64,000 nucleotides of DNA, taken from assembly GCF_040869045.1 (NCBI RefSeq), contig NC_090319.1:304036998-304100997 (forward strand), written 5' to 3'. Within the stretch, counting starts at the first letter, position 1; each line of letters begins with the position of its first letter. Under the pieces are notes generated by a model, which saw nothing but the letters and a program-made list of their open reading frames with translations, did not search any database and had not been told where the DNA came from. The position numbers and the translations under genes are program-made. Positions 21,791 to 33,879 of this stretch are shown here, one piece after another. Origin of the DNA: Eurosta solidaginis (lineage: Eukaryota > Arthropoda > Insecta > Diptera > Tephritidae).

Positions 21791-24410
21791 CTTTATAATA
21801 GCTATACTTACGGTAATAATATAAATTTACGTTTTCACCATGCGGCATACTCCTACTTTTTGGAAATCGAATGTTGCACACAAAAGCGAAGGGTTTACTT
21901 TTCTTTCCATTTGTTCTTCCAAAAATATGTGCTTAGACCTCAACTTATCCCTAATATGGCTTTAATATTCTTCACTTCGTTGCAAATTTCCTTTTTCTTT
22001 TTTGTCTAGTCTTTCATATTTCTCACAAGTCATGCACTTATCTATCTTGTGCTTATGGAAAGCAATTCTAAAATTAATGTGGAAAATTTTTGGAAACATA
22101 CGGAGTGACAACTGAACGGTTTGTCTATTAATTTTTAATTTTTAAGTGTTCAGTGTAGCACTTGTATAACGTTGATACGTTAAGGGAGGTAAAGTTTATT
22201 GCTCTTATTTCGACAGTAATGTGATGGAATTACTGGTAGTTGCTCAATAAATACATTTACTATCTTTATTTTATTTTCAGGTGTCTTGTTGTGATGAGAG
22301 AAAACGTTTTTCTTTTCAGGACTAATAAGTGTGGTATTTCTTATCGACCGCATTAGCTTTTGTGTTATACTTAATGTTTTCAGAAAAACCTATTGACATA
22401 TCTTAGAACTTGCATTCTCGTAATTTATAGCGTAATAGTAAGAGAAGCGTCTTCTACTAGTTTCTGATGTCTTCCGTTAAACGCATTTCCGTGTCACACA
22501 AGACAGTAACCATTGTTTCTGACGATCCTTGTTACCCATTCCCCAATAATGTTCATTAATTTGCAAACTTTGGCTTTCGCTGAACTTATCAGCACATGAA
22601 TTTCCACACTTCTTGTTTAAGCACGGGTTCGGCTTAACTGAGTTAGAAGGCCACTTTTTTCGTAGAAGTGTTTTGGGTAGTTGGGTTTTGGAAACCTCCT
22701 ACCTCGTTTCCCAACACAAGCCTTTTCTTCAACTATTTCCTCTGAATAATCGGTGTCGCTGTATGAAACTAGTGCAACTTTATTTGAAATCTGCAACAAT
22801 AGTTTGGCTATATTCCTTATAATCCTTATTAACAAAAATCTAAATATAAAAAATAATCACTTGTGCTCCATATTTAAATTAAAAAGACGAAAATTACGAA
22901 ACATGCACACCAAGATGTAAAACTTTTGTATTAAAATGACAAAATTTTCTCAGAAAAAAGGCGTAACCTACACATTGCGAGCACAAAAAAATATAAACAA
23001 AGTGTTTTGTGCACTTGACCCAAAATTGCTTTATCTATAATTTCGTATCGGTATATTGTAGGACTTTGTTTTTTTTTTTTTTTGGAGCTGGTGCAAATGG
23101 TAATGGCCTTTCGGTTTCCATCAAAAACAAAAAATCAAAAATAATATAGGTTAAGCCCCTTGTGCGGTTATGGCTCGATGTAGTAATACAACTTTAGATA
23201 ATTTCTAGAGAGCATTAAGGGCTAGATTATATGACGCCGTAACACTTTGCGTCGCAGTCCCTCATATTCACAGGCACCACTATATAATACCTAACATTTC
23301 ATAAAGGCATTCAGGTTTACTGTCAACTACTGAAGAGAATGAATGCCTTTATATGATAGGAAGCAAGGTTCACACGAGAAAAAATTACTCGTTGCTTTAT
23401 AAATAATTCGCCCCTTAAGTAAGTTGTTTTTAGGTTATTTAGTGTTTGTTGTATTAAAGGCATGCTGCAGTCAGGCGACCGCCTCATTGACCTCAACGAT
23501 AATACGCCACTGGTGTACATGTATTGTTTTTTGGTTTTTTTTTAGAGGTTTGTGGAAATTTTATTAAGGCAATTCGTCGATATAGGTTCGCCCATTTGCA
23601 GGACAGGCATTATAGCCGTAACTGTTCAAGCGCAACAAGCATTGCACTATACTCACACAGACGCACGCACACAGACTCAAAGATACACAATATCACAAAA
23701 TAAAAGATGGCAAATAAGCATATTTTTCACAAAACCGCAAGAATTTTATTGGCAATATTGGCAACAAACGCAACCACAATATATACATTTGTATGTGTGT
23801 AAATAAATGTTTATAGCAGCAACAATGACCGTGACAGCCACCAAAAAGAAGAAACCAAATTCATTGCGGTAGTAGTAGTGGCTGTTTGCCGTAGAAATAG
23901 ACGGACATTTATGGAGCGAATAAAAATCGGAACGTAGTGATTTAGGGTCGTGTGGTATGGATTTTACACACATCTACATACACACATACAAATGTGTATA
24001 ATCATAAACCAAAGAATAATGAAACAATAAAATGCGGTGCAGACTATGCTGCGAGTCGTGTTGATTGGGACAGGAGAGTTCGACAGTCACCGATGGACTT
24101 GATTTTATTGCTCAAGTACTTTAAAATCTATTTGAATTTAATTCAACTTTGATGTTCGAAAATTATAACATATACAGAGAAAGAATGTAATTTTAGGTTA
24201 TTGAAATTGATTCTAGGACGGCGCTGGGCTCAGTGGTTTGTAATGTGCGTTTCATATATTTTTGCTAGGATGAATTGCCTAATAAATACAAATTCAAACA
24301 ACCATTACAACCATTCAGTATTCTAAAACGTTTTCGGAGTAAGTATTTCAATCGTTTCTAGATGTGGATGGGATGGGAAAGCATGTTGTTGTTTTAGAAG
24401 CTGAATAATA
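21791..24410. other. Long anonymous stretch
   Basis: AT-rich with short frames only (up to 84 codons). A CA-rich tract lies at about 23,650-23,700. I could not link any part to a gene or to a repeat elsewhere in the window. Confidence 0.45.
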
Positions 24411-24520
24411 GCCTAGACCATGAGAGCAGCTCCTAAAAGTTGTAACACAATTGGCCAATCATTATCTATTGAAATACTAAACACGTCCTGAATTTAAGCC
24501 TAGACCATGAGAGCAGCTCC
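24411..24520 (+). repeat. 23-bp direct repeat, two copies
   Basis: GCCTAGACCATGAGAGCAGC plus TCC occurs at 24,411-24,433 and again at 24,498-24,520. The 64 bp between are unrelated. The origin is unclear; it may be a small tandem duplication. Confidence 0.7.
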
Positions 24521-24533
24521 GTTTTGCTCAAGT

Positions 24534-25010
24534 TTCATCATCATCACTCGTAATCATCATCGATAGGCGCTTAGCCGCCTAAGCGATTTTTGCAGTTGTG
24601 GCACGCCAGTTATCCCTGTTTTGCGATAGGTGACGCCAAAGCGGAGCTTCTCTCAGCGCAATTGAGGTATTTCCCTCCTCCTACTTCTAAATACCGATTT
24701 CGATAGGAATATTTTCTATGCTGGAGCCATTTGATAATACGGTCTAACCAACGCAGCCTTTTGTGTTTTATTCACTACATACTTGTAGGTAAGAGTAATG
24801 TTTCGATAGCTTCTAATTCCCAGTAAAACTTAGTCTATCACATCGGCCAAAATGCCGATTCGTTGTTTGACGACAGAAAGCGCATAGAACTCGTTCATAC
24901 AATCAATGGAAGGGAGAACTTACGGCTTGTTTGTTACTATATATAATATCAATATCATCAGCGTAAACCAGCATTTTTCGCTTTTATATTAGACTCCACT
25001 ATTGTGGAAA
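24534..25010 (-). pseudogene. RTE-like LINE remnant with YADD motif kept
   Basis: At 24,954-24,965 the minus strand encodes YADD within MLVYADDIDIIYSN, the catalytic core of an RTE-type reverse transcriptase. The rest is a collapsed copy: a 'KNKQAVSS' segment, then broken C-terminal pieces, then a 3' end with repeated GAT triplets (complement at about 24,536-24,560). Stops appear within 25 codons of YADD. The GAT-rich 3' end resembles the copy at 40.0-40.9 kb more than the AAGT-tailed copies. Confidence 0.6.
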
Positions 25011-25049
25011 AGATCTGCTGGTAGGATTTTATTTTTCACCATCCATCAG

Positions 25050-25830
25050 GTAAGATCTTACATAGACCGAATGTGTCCGTAGTGTTACCAGATTTGTTTC
25101 ACGGTCTAAAGGCAAAACTCTTATTAAGTTCGAGGACTAACAGTATGAAATAACACCATCCCCTTGGCAAATACTAGAACTGCAGAACGTACTCAACCGC
25201 CTAACTTATAAGTATGTGATGCCAGAAGGTAGTGTTCAGCATACCACGATCATGAACCTTTAGTGTTTTCTCTTTGGATATGGAAGCAACCTTGTTAGTT
25301 TAATATCGTAAGATTTGCACATGATCATAGACCTTGTGGAGCCCAGTGTTTCTTTCCACGCCTTTCCTGCTTGTTAGAATATATGTAAATCCTGTCTTTT
25401 TTCGATTTCTTTCAAGCGTATTGCGAAGCCTACCGTCGATTAAGCTGCACCCTCCTTTTCCAATTCATCGGGCTTTTGGTTACCCTCAATCCATTTATGA
25501 CCCATGACCCAGTATTGATGTATTGTTCGGCCTGAGGGAAGTCTTGCCAATCCTTTTTTGCATTCCAGGATATTTCATGATGAAGTACTGTAAGTCATTA
25601 TTGCCTTAGTGGCCAGCTGATTATTAATATATGTAGCTATTCATGCGCTGCAACTTAAGCGCATATCCTCCAGAATTTCTGCTGCTTTTTTCATACCTAC
25701 AATTTCCTCCTGAAACACACTACAATGTTCTGGAAGCTTTTCAGATCTATTTATTTCTGGAGCGTTATGACAACAAGGTACCCAACTCCTTCTGTTAATT
25801 TGGAACGAACATACGTATACGTTTATGGTA
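25050..25830 (-). pseudogene. RNase H region and 3' end of a LINE
   Basis: On the minus strand, read with frame changes, one sees FQEEIVGMKKAAEILEDM (RNase H acidic region) then TYINNQLATKAI. The later block HKWIEGNQKPDELEKEGA matches the usual histidine-containing end of RNase H (H-x-GN-x-ADELA). The 3' part (25,050-25,200) is near-identical in layout to 28,780-28,920: ACATAGACCGAATGTGTCCG, GTTACCAGA, and AAATACTAGAA. It is dead, with many stops. Confidence 0.65.
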
Positions 25831-26802
25831 AGTTCTTATTTTCCGTGTCCTTGGGACAGCCCTCCTCTTGTGACCCCAAGACCTTTGTTCGCCCTATATT
25901 CGATGCCGCTATACTGCTATGGCCTTAAGCCTTGATGGATCCGTAGGTAAAATGTGCGGAATGACATATAATGCTGCTGTCGGGGTAGTTTTTGCGGCTC
26001 CGGTTAAGCCAATTATTGACAATCTGAATTCGCTATCAAGTTTTTGGTATTCACACTTTTTTGCCAGGCTGTACGGTACAGCGAAGTAGTGCCTGCGGTC
26101 GATTTTATCAAAATGAAAACAACACCCGCGGTCCCTATTTCCTTATATTAGCGGGCATTATTTTCTTCTTGATAAGGAGATAAGCTAGCGAGATTTGAGT
26201 ATTGACAACAACTTCATTCTATAAACGATTTTTGTATAATTTTTGGGCAATATTTTTATCAGCTAGCATCTGGAGCTTCTTTTATTGTCTGCGTTCTGCC
26301 TTGCAAGTTTTTCTTCTATATATATGTCTCTCTTCTTTCTCTGTGTGAAAATAACCCTGCAATATACCGCAAATCGATGCGCCTATAGTCACCGTAGTCC
26401 TACCGATAGTCTCTTTCTGCCATTCGGTATTCCTAATCGCACTCTTTGTCTCTACTGGGTCTTTTGAAATCTAGGGTGTTCATAGCAGTGGTACATCATC
26501 AGGCCATAGATTGCTCTCGGTGAGCGGGTGTGTGATCTGAGTGGTTTGATTTTGATTGATTCGTGCACGATGCTCTCGACTGCATGCGTGTGTTGGCTGA
26601 AAAAAGGTATTGAAACGAACCGGTTCACGAACCTCTTTTGCCTGCACATCTAGCATAAGGATCATGCGTGGTTGGTATCGTATTCTTTGATCAGGAAGTA
26701 AACAAGTTACTAGTACTGTCTTGACCATATTTCGAACAGCGGTGAAGTCAATCAACCTGAACAATTTGGGATATATTACATCGTAGAAACCGAATTCTTT
26801 TC
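25831..26802. other. Unannotated DNA
   Basis: Mixed composition and no motif. A 150-codon minus frame (26,480-26,932) runs into a SINE and has no recognised domain, so I do not call it a gene. Confidence 0.4.
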
Positions 26803-26900
26803 TGGCAGCCGCCGTGGTGTGGAGGTAGGTGATAAGCCTACCACACCGAAGGCCCAGTCCCGAGCAAAGCAACATCAACATTTTTGATTTCTTATTTCTT
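26803..26900 (+). repeat. tRNA-derived SINE (family 1), head only
   Basis: GCAGCCGCCGTGGTGTGG, then CCTACCACACCGAAGGCCC and AGTCCCGAGCAAAGCAACAT. This is the tRNA-like head seen on the minus strand at 33.6, 44.4 and 50.3 kb. It carries an A-box-like TGGTGTGG and a weak B box. Confidence 0.65.
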
Positions 26901-27454
26901 ACGCAGGTCCTTATATCTGTGGTCCTAAGCATTAATCACCTAAGTCCCATGTTAAAGGATACGACTAAGGCGATATAGGTTGTGACCACAGATATATTAA
27001 AATATTATTATTATGATTTATTAACATAATTAAATCAATTAATTAGTTAACTTAATTACTGAGTACTAGCTACCAGGGCTATCGGCTAGATATATAAAAT
27101 AACTTTCCTTGGTGTGGACCGAAAATGATGGCACTTGGCGGAGATATCTCTTTGTCACCATTAAACCAACAACTTGGCTCAGAGGTTTCTTTCTATATGT
27201 ATGGTCTATGTGACAAAGTTCGCAAGAACTATTGTCCATCTGCCTCGTCCTGTCCGTCGTGCTTCTTGCATTGCATTAATGTCAGAATTTGATTTCATGA
27301 GGCCAAGAAAAAGACGTTAATCGTTTGTTTCGTCGTCATCAAAAAATACAGATTTTATGCGAGCCTGCTTTCTTTTGATTGACATAGGTATTAACGTTGT
27401 GGTTCCAAGCCAAGTTCGCAATCACGGCTAGGGACTTGGATTTAAATAGATTAT
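26901..27454. other. Unannotated DNA
   Basis: An AT-rich start (27,000-27,060), then anonymous sequence up to the RTE-like fragment. Confidence 0.4.
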
Positions 27455-28172
27455 TAGGATTGTGATTGAGGACAAAACGAAGTACCTGCTGTCATCGAGC
27501 AAAGAGTCAGCGCATATGCGCCTTGGCGACCCCGCTACTGATGGCAAATTTCGAAATAGAAAAGACTTCGTTTATTTGGGAACGAGCATCAACACTAGCA
27601 ACAACATCAGCGCTGAAATCCAGCGAAGAATCGCTCTTGCCAATAAATGCTACTTTGGACTAGGTAGGCAATTGAAAAGTAAGGTCCTCTCTCGGCGAAC
27701 GAAAATCATAATCTACAACTCACTTACCGTTCCCGTCCTGCTATATGCTGCAGAAACATGGACCATGACAACATCAGATGAAACGGCTCTGGGAGTGTTC
27801 GAGAGAAAAGTTCTTGGAAAGATTTATAGACGTTTACGCAATGGCGAGTAACGAAGAAGAGTTAACGATGAGCTGTACGCAGCATCAACATAGTCCAGCG
27901 AACTAAAACGCAGCGGATGTGCTGGCTAGACAATGTTATGCGAATGAAAGTTGACGCTCCGGCCAAGAAAGTGTTTCTATCGGAACCCGCCTATGGAAGC
28001 AGGGGTAGAGGGCGGCCCGCTCTCCATTGGAAGGACCAGGTGGAAAAAGATTTAAGCTCCCGTGGTGTGACCAATTGGCGCCGGTTGGCAGAGAGAAGGA
28101 GCGACTAGCGCACCTTGTTGGACGGATTTAACCATTTAAACGGTTAAGTACCAATTAGGTAAGTAAGTAATT
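27455..28172 (+). pseudogene. RTE-like LINE, 5'-truncated copy 2
   Basis: It opens at EDKTKYLLSSSKESAHMRLG, just past the RT active-site block. It continues through NNISAEIQRRIALANKCYFG, RRTKIIIYNSLTVPVLLYAA and ETWTMTTSDE to a stop at 27,849-27,851. After a frame break it resumes at 27,917-28,108 (RMKVDAPAKKVFLSEPAYGS, WKDQVEKDL). The 3' end is GGTAAGTAAGTAATT (about 28,158-28,172), a short AAGT-repeat tail. Its sequence is close to the copies at 18.5-20.2 and 31.5-32.2 kb. Confidence 0.8.
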
Positions 28173-28769
28173 AGGGTGTGCTTACCTATCTCCGATATAT
28201 TCTAAGTCCCCTTACCTAAAGAACCCTGGTGATACTTAGCGTTCAAAAAATTTCTAAATCAAATTGAAAAGCCTCCTCTTCTGGCACTTAATAAACTGTA
28301 TCATTAACCTGTCGTGAGAGGAACTCAGATTACCTTGCTTGTTATTTCAATCTGGCAATGCTAACTATGCATAAATGAACATCAAGCTTATAACTTAGCA
28401 AACACTATTTTTAAGCACAACTGCTATTGCCAACGCTTACGACAGGTATTCGTTGACGTTGTTGACTTGCAACATTTCTCTCGTCAAGTTGTTGCATGAA
28501 TATTTAACAATAGTTTGCTTTGCTTTTTAAGCAAATTTAGTATCAAGAAGTAGAGAAAATTTTAGATTCATATATTAAAAATATGAATAATATTTTATAG
28601 AGTGTTGTAGCTGTAAGTTAGATATGTCAGCAGCATGCCAGAGTAACTGAGTGACACCAAACATGAAACAGTAGGCAAAAATCATAGGCAACAGAAACCT
28701 GCAGGCAATTCAACAAGTTGTAAATTAACCCGAAACGGAAATAAATCTCATTCCAACTAGTCTAGGTCA
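28173..28769. other. Unannotated DNA
   Basis: No supported feature. It lies between an RTE tail and an RNase H LINE tail. Confidence 0.4.
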
Positions 28770-29570
28770 GGTTAGGTTTAACTGTCTGGTCCATGAGGGC
28801 CTCACATAGACTGAATGAATCCGTATTGTTGCCAGACGATCAAACTTAAAAACCCTATAAAAAACCAGGACCCATGTACATTATAAAATAACACCACCTT
28901 TTGGCAAATACTAGAAGCTTTCTAGGACCTATTCCACTTGCTTCTTGCAAGCACAGGGCACGAGTATAAAACGTGCTCGTTCGTTGCCTCCTTCAACCCG
29001 CAATTCCTACATCTGCTATCACTGAGCAAGCCTAATTTAAAGGCATGTAAAGACAGAAGGCAGGATTTGGTCAAAATACAGTCCTCTCTTTTTAATGATA
29101 GAAGGACCTTTGTTAGTCTAAGGTTGTAAGACCTACACATAATCTTCGCGCTTGGACCCACGCCATTCCCGCTTGGTCGATCATGTGCACCTCTCTTCTT
29201 CTCTTTGTCTCGCCCAATCAGATTGAGACGCCTACGGAGCAATCTTCAAGAGATACGCACTCTTTGCTAGTTCATCCCCTTTTTCATGCTCATCTATTGC
29301 CATTTGCACTGGGATCCATTAAAGATGTATGCTTTACCCCGTCCCGATTCTTTCCAGATACTGCCTACACTCTATCACACTTTTAGATGCCGTGCTATAA
29401 GAGATTATTGCCTTAATTGCTACTTGCCTTTCAATATAAAAGTTAGCATGGTTGCACTTAAGCTATTGTCTTCCGGTGTTTCGACTGCTTTGGTTACTGC
29501 TAATACTTCCGCTTGAAAAACGCTACAATGATCAGCTTTTCCAGTACTTTGGAAACATATGTATATACAT
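28770..29570 (-). pseudogene. RNase H-type LINE, 3'-terminal fragment
   Basis: Minus-strand pieces include DHCSVFQAEVLAVTKAVE (RNase H, about 29,480-29,540). Further on comes MCRSYNLRLTKVLLSLKRED, followed by a cysteine pattern SRCRNCGLKEATNEHVLYSC (about 28,960-29,020), a CxxC-H-C knuckle. The 3' untranslated part (28,770-28,920) matches 25,050-25,200 and a scrap at 51,985-52,045. Frameshifts separate the pieces. No RT is present, so the copy is strongly 5'-truncated. Confidence 0.7.
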
Positions 29571-30371
29571 GTATCGCCTCGCCCGCCACCTGAAACAGGT
29601 ATTCTGTTATTTTTAAAATATTTTTTACCACTTATTTTGTCACAGCGACTTAAAGATCCCAATAAATCGCTGCGATAACTTCGCAGAAATCGCACTTGTT
29701 ACAGGAACAATTTGCATCTATAATATTAACAAATTCTCTGCTACAAGCTGGCGATGCAAAGGCTTTGTCCTGTAGCTTACCGCGACATCTAGCAATAGTA
29801 TCGGCACAAATCACGAACTGGTACTGTCACAACTCATTTCATTGCAGTGACGTAAGCGGCGATTGTGTTATGATTATTGAAAAATGTAAGTGAATAGCAA
29901 CTTAGATATAAAAGAAAAATTACGCAAAAAATTTTCTGCGACTGATGAGTCGCAGTCATAGATAATGTCGGGCCCCAAAAATCGCGGATCTGCAAGCTTT
30001 AAATTAGTCAGCTAACTGACTTTATTTAAGTTATATAGCTGCTGTTTTTTAAACAAAAATATAGCAGGCAAATTCGTGTACAAAATGAACCAAGTCGTAG
30101 TTCGCAAGCGCTACTGCTGTTGCCAGAAGCAGAACAATTTAACTTAAAATATCTAATGATATTTCTTTCCAACTCTTTTGGTACCATGGTAATTTTTTTG
30201 GAATAGTTGTAAATGAGTGCAAAAATTATTATGGTAAGCAAAAAGTTTTTCGAGTTAGTTGATCGTTTCAATAAAGGATATGTGTACATTAGGGTTGTCC
30301 TTTATCTTCAAGTGATCGATTTTTTTTTTTTTTAATTTTACACCTCCAAAGGTCAGGAACGTAATATATAA
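29571..30371. other. Unannotated DNA
   Basis: No recognised family. Short frames only (65-91 codons). Confidence 0.4.
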
Positions 30372-30880
30372 TGTAATGAATTTAGGGAAATTCTGGTTAT
30401 ATGCACCTTCTGCTAACATTCGAATCACTGAACTGTCGAATAAATAACTTAAATATTCAGTATTGCAAACTGGTCTTTATTTAGACTACTTAGGGAATAC
30501 TTCACCATTATACTTCACTTCATAACTAATAGCGTGTTTAATCAAACTGTTTACTGATTCCTCAGTTTGCGTTGCTTTTATACTCTCGTTTTTCTCGTTC
30601 GCCCATTTCTCCAAAGATCTAATCATTTCGCGAACAGTTGTATCTCATGCTTCGTTACCAGCTATAATACATGTATATTTGTAGTTTATACTTTTCTACT
30701 ATCCATAAGCCTGTGTATGGGTGAGTATCAACTTCTGCTCTTAGCTGGTGACTACGTATGTGTATGTGAGATATTCTTTGTTGACTGCCTTAATGTTGAC
30801 ATGTACATGAGGGTGCTGCTTGCTGTTTTTGTTGTTGTGATTATTTACTAACAGCATAGTGATGCTAATATCCGCCATAA
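30372..30880 (-). mobile_element. Solo LTR, Gypsy-like, with ATAA target duplication
   Basis: The plus strand reads TGTAATGAATTTAGG at the left and ends GCTAATATCCGCCATA. On the minus strand there are a TATA box (GAGAGTATAAAAG, complement near 30,577-30,590), a downstream AATAAA-type region and the 3' block TTCAGTGATTCGAATGTTAG. The last block matches TTTAGTGATTCGAACGTTAG in the LTR at 55.1-55.6 kb. ATAA flanks both ends (30,368-30,371 and 30,881-30,884). No internal sequence remains, so this is an LTR-LTR recombination product. The 94-codon frame here is not a gene. Confidence 0.8.
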
Positions 30881-31480
30881 TAAATTATGGTCTCGATTGG
30901 CGACGGCGATACAATGTGGCTCCTGCTAATGATCCCCTTTCATGACTTATAAAAATTAATAAATGTTTTTTGTACTACATCAAAACCGTTAATTTTATAC
31001 GTGTAATTTGTGTGCTCCATTGGAAACAGCATTTTTATGGCTATCTTGGTTGATGTATATTGGACCGATTTTCCGTCATTCTTTGTCAAATTTTGTTTAG
31101 AGACAAACCGGTTTCGAGCTTGGTTATTTTTCGGTTTGACCTGTTGTGTCGTGTGTTTTTGTATGTGTTTGTATATATGTATTTACATTTCCAAGCGGAG
31201 TGGTGATAAAAAACCAGCGACTCCAACGGATCAAAAAATTACACTAAAAATTACAGAATGCTGCATGGGTTTAACAAAATATGACGGATAATCGTTCCAA
31301 TATACATCAGTTATATACCCTGTCGGCAAATCGAAAATACAAAATTGATCTGTTATCTGAATTTTAAACCGACTCTAATCAAAACTAAAATTCTGAGAGA
31401 GGTAGTAATATACTTTAAAGGTGTAAAGCTTCAAACATTCATTAGAGTTTATTTTTAATGACCACCCTAATATGCATGTA
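30881..31480. other. Unannotated DNA
   Basis: A 93-codon frame at 31,010-31,291 is hydrophobic in its middle but has no homologue I recognise. It shares only AATCGTTCCAATATACATCA with the 18.27-kb region. Confidence 0.35.
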
Positions 31481-32247
31481 ACTTACTTACTTACTTAATT
31501 GGCAGTTAACCATCTAAACGGTTATGGCCGTCCAACAAGGCGCGCCAGTCGCTCCTTCGCTCCGCCAACCGCCGCCAATTGGTCACACCAAGGGAGTTTA
31601 AATCGTTTTCCACCTGATCCTTCCAACGGAGTGGGGGCCGCCCTCTACCTCTGCTTCCATAGGCGGGTTCCGATAGAAACACTTTATTGGCCGAAGCATC
31701 ATCTTTCATTCGCATAACATGGCCTAGCCAGCGCAGCCGCTGCGTTGTAATTCGATGGACTTACGTGGATGTCTGCGTATAGTTCGTACAGCTCATCATT
31801 AACCCTTCTTCAGTACTCGCCATCGCCAACGCGTAAAGGTTTATAAATCTTTCGAAGAACTTTTCTCTCGAACACTCCCAAAGCTGCTACATCTGCTGTT
31901 GTCATGGTCCATGCTTCTGCCTCATATAGCAGGACGGGTACGATAAGTCACTTGTAGAGTATGATCTTCGTTTGCCGAGAGAGAACTTTACTTTTCAATT
32001 GCCTACATTGTCCAAAGTAGCATTTACTGGCAAGAGCGATTCTACGCTAGATTTCAGAGCTGATGTTGTTGCTAGTGTTGATGCTGGTTCCCAAATCAAC
32101 GAAGCCTTTTATTTTTTTAGCGTGGTCGAAAGGGCGCATATGCGCTGACTCTTTGCTCCATTACAGCAGGTACTTCGTTTTGTTCTCATTCACCATCAAA
32201 CCCATCTTTACCGCTTCCTTTTACAGTTTGGAGTAAGCAGAACTATG
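31481..32247 (-). pseudogene. RTE-like LINE, 5'-truncated copy 3
   Basis: The minus strand begins at AGTTCTGCTTACTCCAAACT, the same point where copy 1 resumes after its YADD deletion. It then carries NENKTKY, the INTSNNISSEI block, RRTKI-like and CYFGQC pieces with several frameshifts. It ends in the intact 69-codon tail 31,506-31,715 (RMKDDASANKVFLSEPAYGS ... WKDQVENDL). A four-unit ACTT repeat (31,481-31,496; AAGT in sense) forms the 3' tail. Confidence 0.75.
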
Positions 32248-33439
32248 CATAACACACTTAACCAAAATCACGCAATCCAACTATTACAATAAACAAACAA
32301 GACAACATATACATAAAGCGGGTTTAAATAAAATCTTTATCCGTTTGCAGATTTACACAATTTTTGTTTTGCAAATATGTAGAATCTTTCTAATAGTAAA
32401 TCTCTTTCTTTGTGTACCATCTCTCACTTTATGTACCGCCCATTTTTTTTTTGGTCAAGTTTTAAAATTTTGCGCTTTTCGATAAGTAAATCCAGTTCGT
32501 GTTACTATTTTTTGTTCGTTTTTTTAATAACAAATTTTTGTTGAGTACAGCAAAACTATGGAGTTTTGCAGATTTACATGTAAGTTGGTACAACAAAAAA
32601 TGCGACGACACAGATTTATTGATATAACAAGTGCATACATAATTCGGAGAAGTTGCGTCCAAATTTCAATGCAAAAGTCTGACTTGACTAAATGTATTCT
32701 CTGGATTTCATACATAAAATACTTCAGATTATATTAATTTTTCCTCTTTTGCGGGCGGCTTAGAAAAAATTGCAATTGGAAAAAATGGGCCTTTAGCTGA
32801 GCTATAACATGACGAAGTATCTATTGTCATTGCAAATAGAATCGGCGAGTGCTTTCTTGGACTCAATAAGCAACTCATAAGTACCCTGCAGTAAAACGCA
32901 CTATTTTCGAAAGAGGCGGCAGAAATTCGACTTTTTCTCCTCGCAGTGGATAAACTCACCCCCCTTTGCAGACCTCTAGACCGCGTTCTTAATTGATTCA
33001 GTCATAATTGGCTCTGAGGGTGTAGATGCCTTTGAAGGATACCTTAAATACGCTAATTTAAGCATAAACGCATTTTCGAGCACAGAATTCGATAAACGCA
33101 TTTTTGAAATTGCCTATTTTCCACAGCTCGATTCAAATAGTTTTTATATACTAATTTCGAACAATGTGCTATTTGTTAACATAAAAATGTTGTAAAAATT
33201 GTAAGTTTTTTGACAAATTGGCTTGATTTCAATAAAAAGTGGCACTAATAATATAAAATATGCTTTATACATTAACAAACTGGAATTACTCACTAATTTC
33301 TGGCTGTTTATACATAGATGGACAGCACTGTATGCAGCAACATTTCAGTGCTATTTATAAAAGTATTGCAAGTGTGTGCATTTTCAATTTATAGAAACAC
33401 AAACCTACAATTATAATATCGAAAAAAAAAAAATTGCCG
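32248..33439. other. Unannotated AT-rich DNA
   Basis: Frames of 63-76 codons only, without motifs. No shared repeats found. Confidence 0.45.
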
Positions 33440-33685
33440 CGATTTACCTCTGGAACATTTAGGCCGAGCTTTCTTTCACTTTGCGTCGTGCTCCTTTTAA
33501 GTTTCCCTACTAATTTCCAGAGTGTTAGCTAATCACTTCGGAAGAGCAACACCAAATTAGAACAACTTTTTCTTATTGAACAACTTTTTCTAAAGTTATA
33601 TTACTTTGCCCGGGAGTTGAACTCAGGACCCTCGGAGTGGTAGGCGGAGCACGTTACTACCACACCAAGGCGACCGCCATTAATT
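33440..33685 (-). repeat. tRNA-derived SINE (family 1), internally deleted
   Basis: Read on the minus strand: GGCGGTCGCCTTGGTGTGG (A-box region), GTGCTCCGCCTACCACTCCG, then GAGTTCAACTCCCGGGCAAA (B-box region). Most of the body is lost and a 3' part with GCACGACGCAAAG and GCTCGGCC follows. It is not a tRNA gene: the anticodon arm does not pair and the family recurs. Confidence 0.75.
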
Positions 33686-33728
33686 AAATAAAAAAGTATG
33701 GCATATATTGAGGTAAATTAAAATCAAA

Positions 33729-33843
33729 ACAAGTAAGGAAGTCTAAGTTCGGGTGAAACCAAACATTGCATATCCAGCTCTACACTTGAAATGCTGTTGT
33801 TGTTTGTTTTGTGTGCTTAATAGTGTTACAAGGCTGCGCAATA

Positions 33844-33879
<36 letters not shown>

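Noticed and set aside
24225..24275. Possible tRNA-like head (GGGCTCAGTGGTT)
   Set aside because: No B box or second copy was found; too weak to list as a SINE.
26480..26932. 150-codon minus frame as a host gene
   Set aside because: Its N-terminal part overlaps a tRNA-derived SINE (26,803-26,900), it has no recognised domain, and composition alone explains its length.
30567..30851. 94-codon hydrophobic frame as a membrane protein
   Set aside because: It lies wholly inside a solo LTR on the opposite strand.
33600..33685. tRNA gene on the minus strand
   Set aside because: A- and B-box-like words exist but the cloverleaf does not close and the unit recurs with a long non-tRNA body; it is a SINE.
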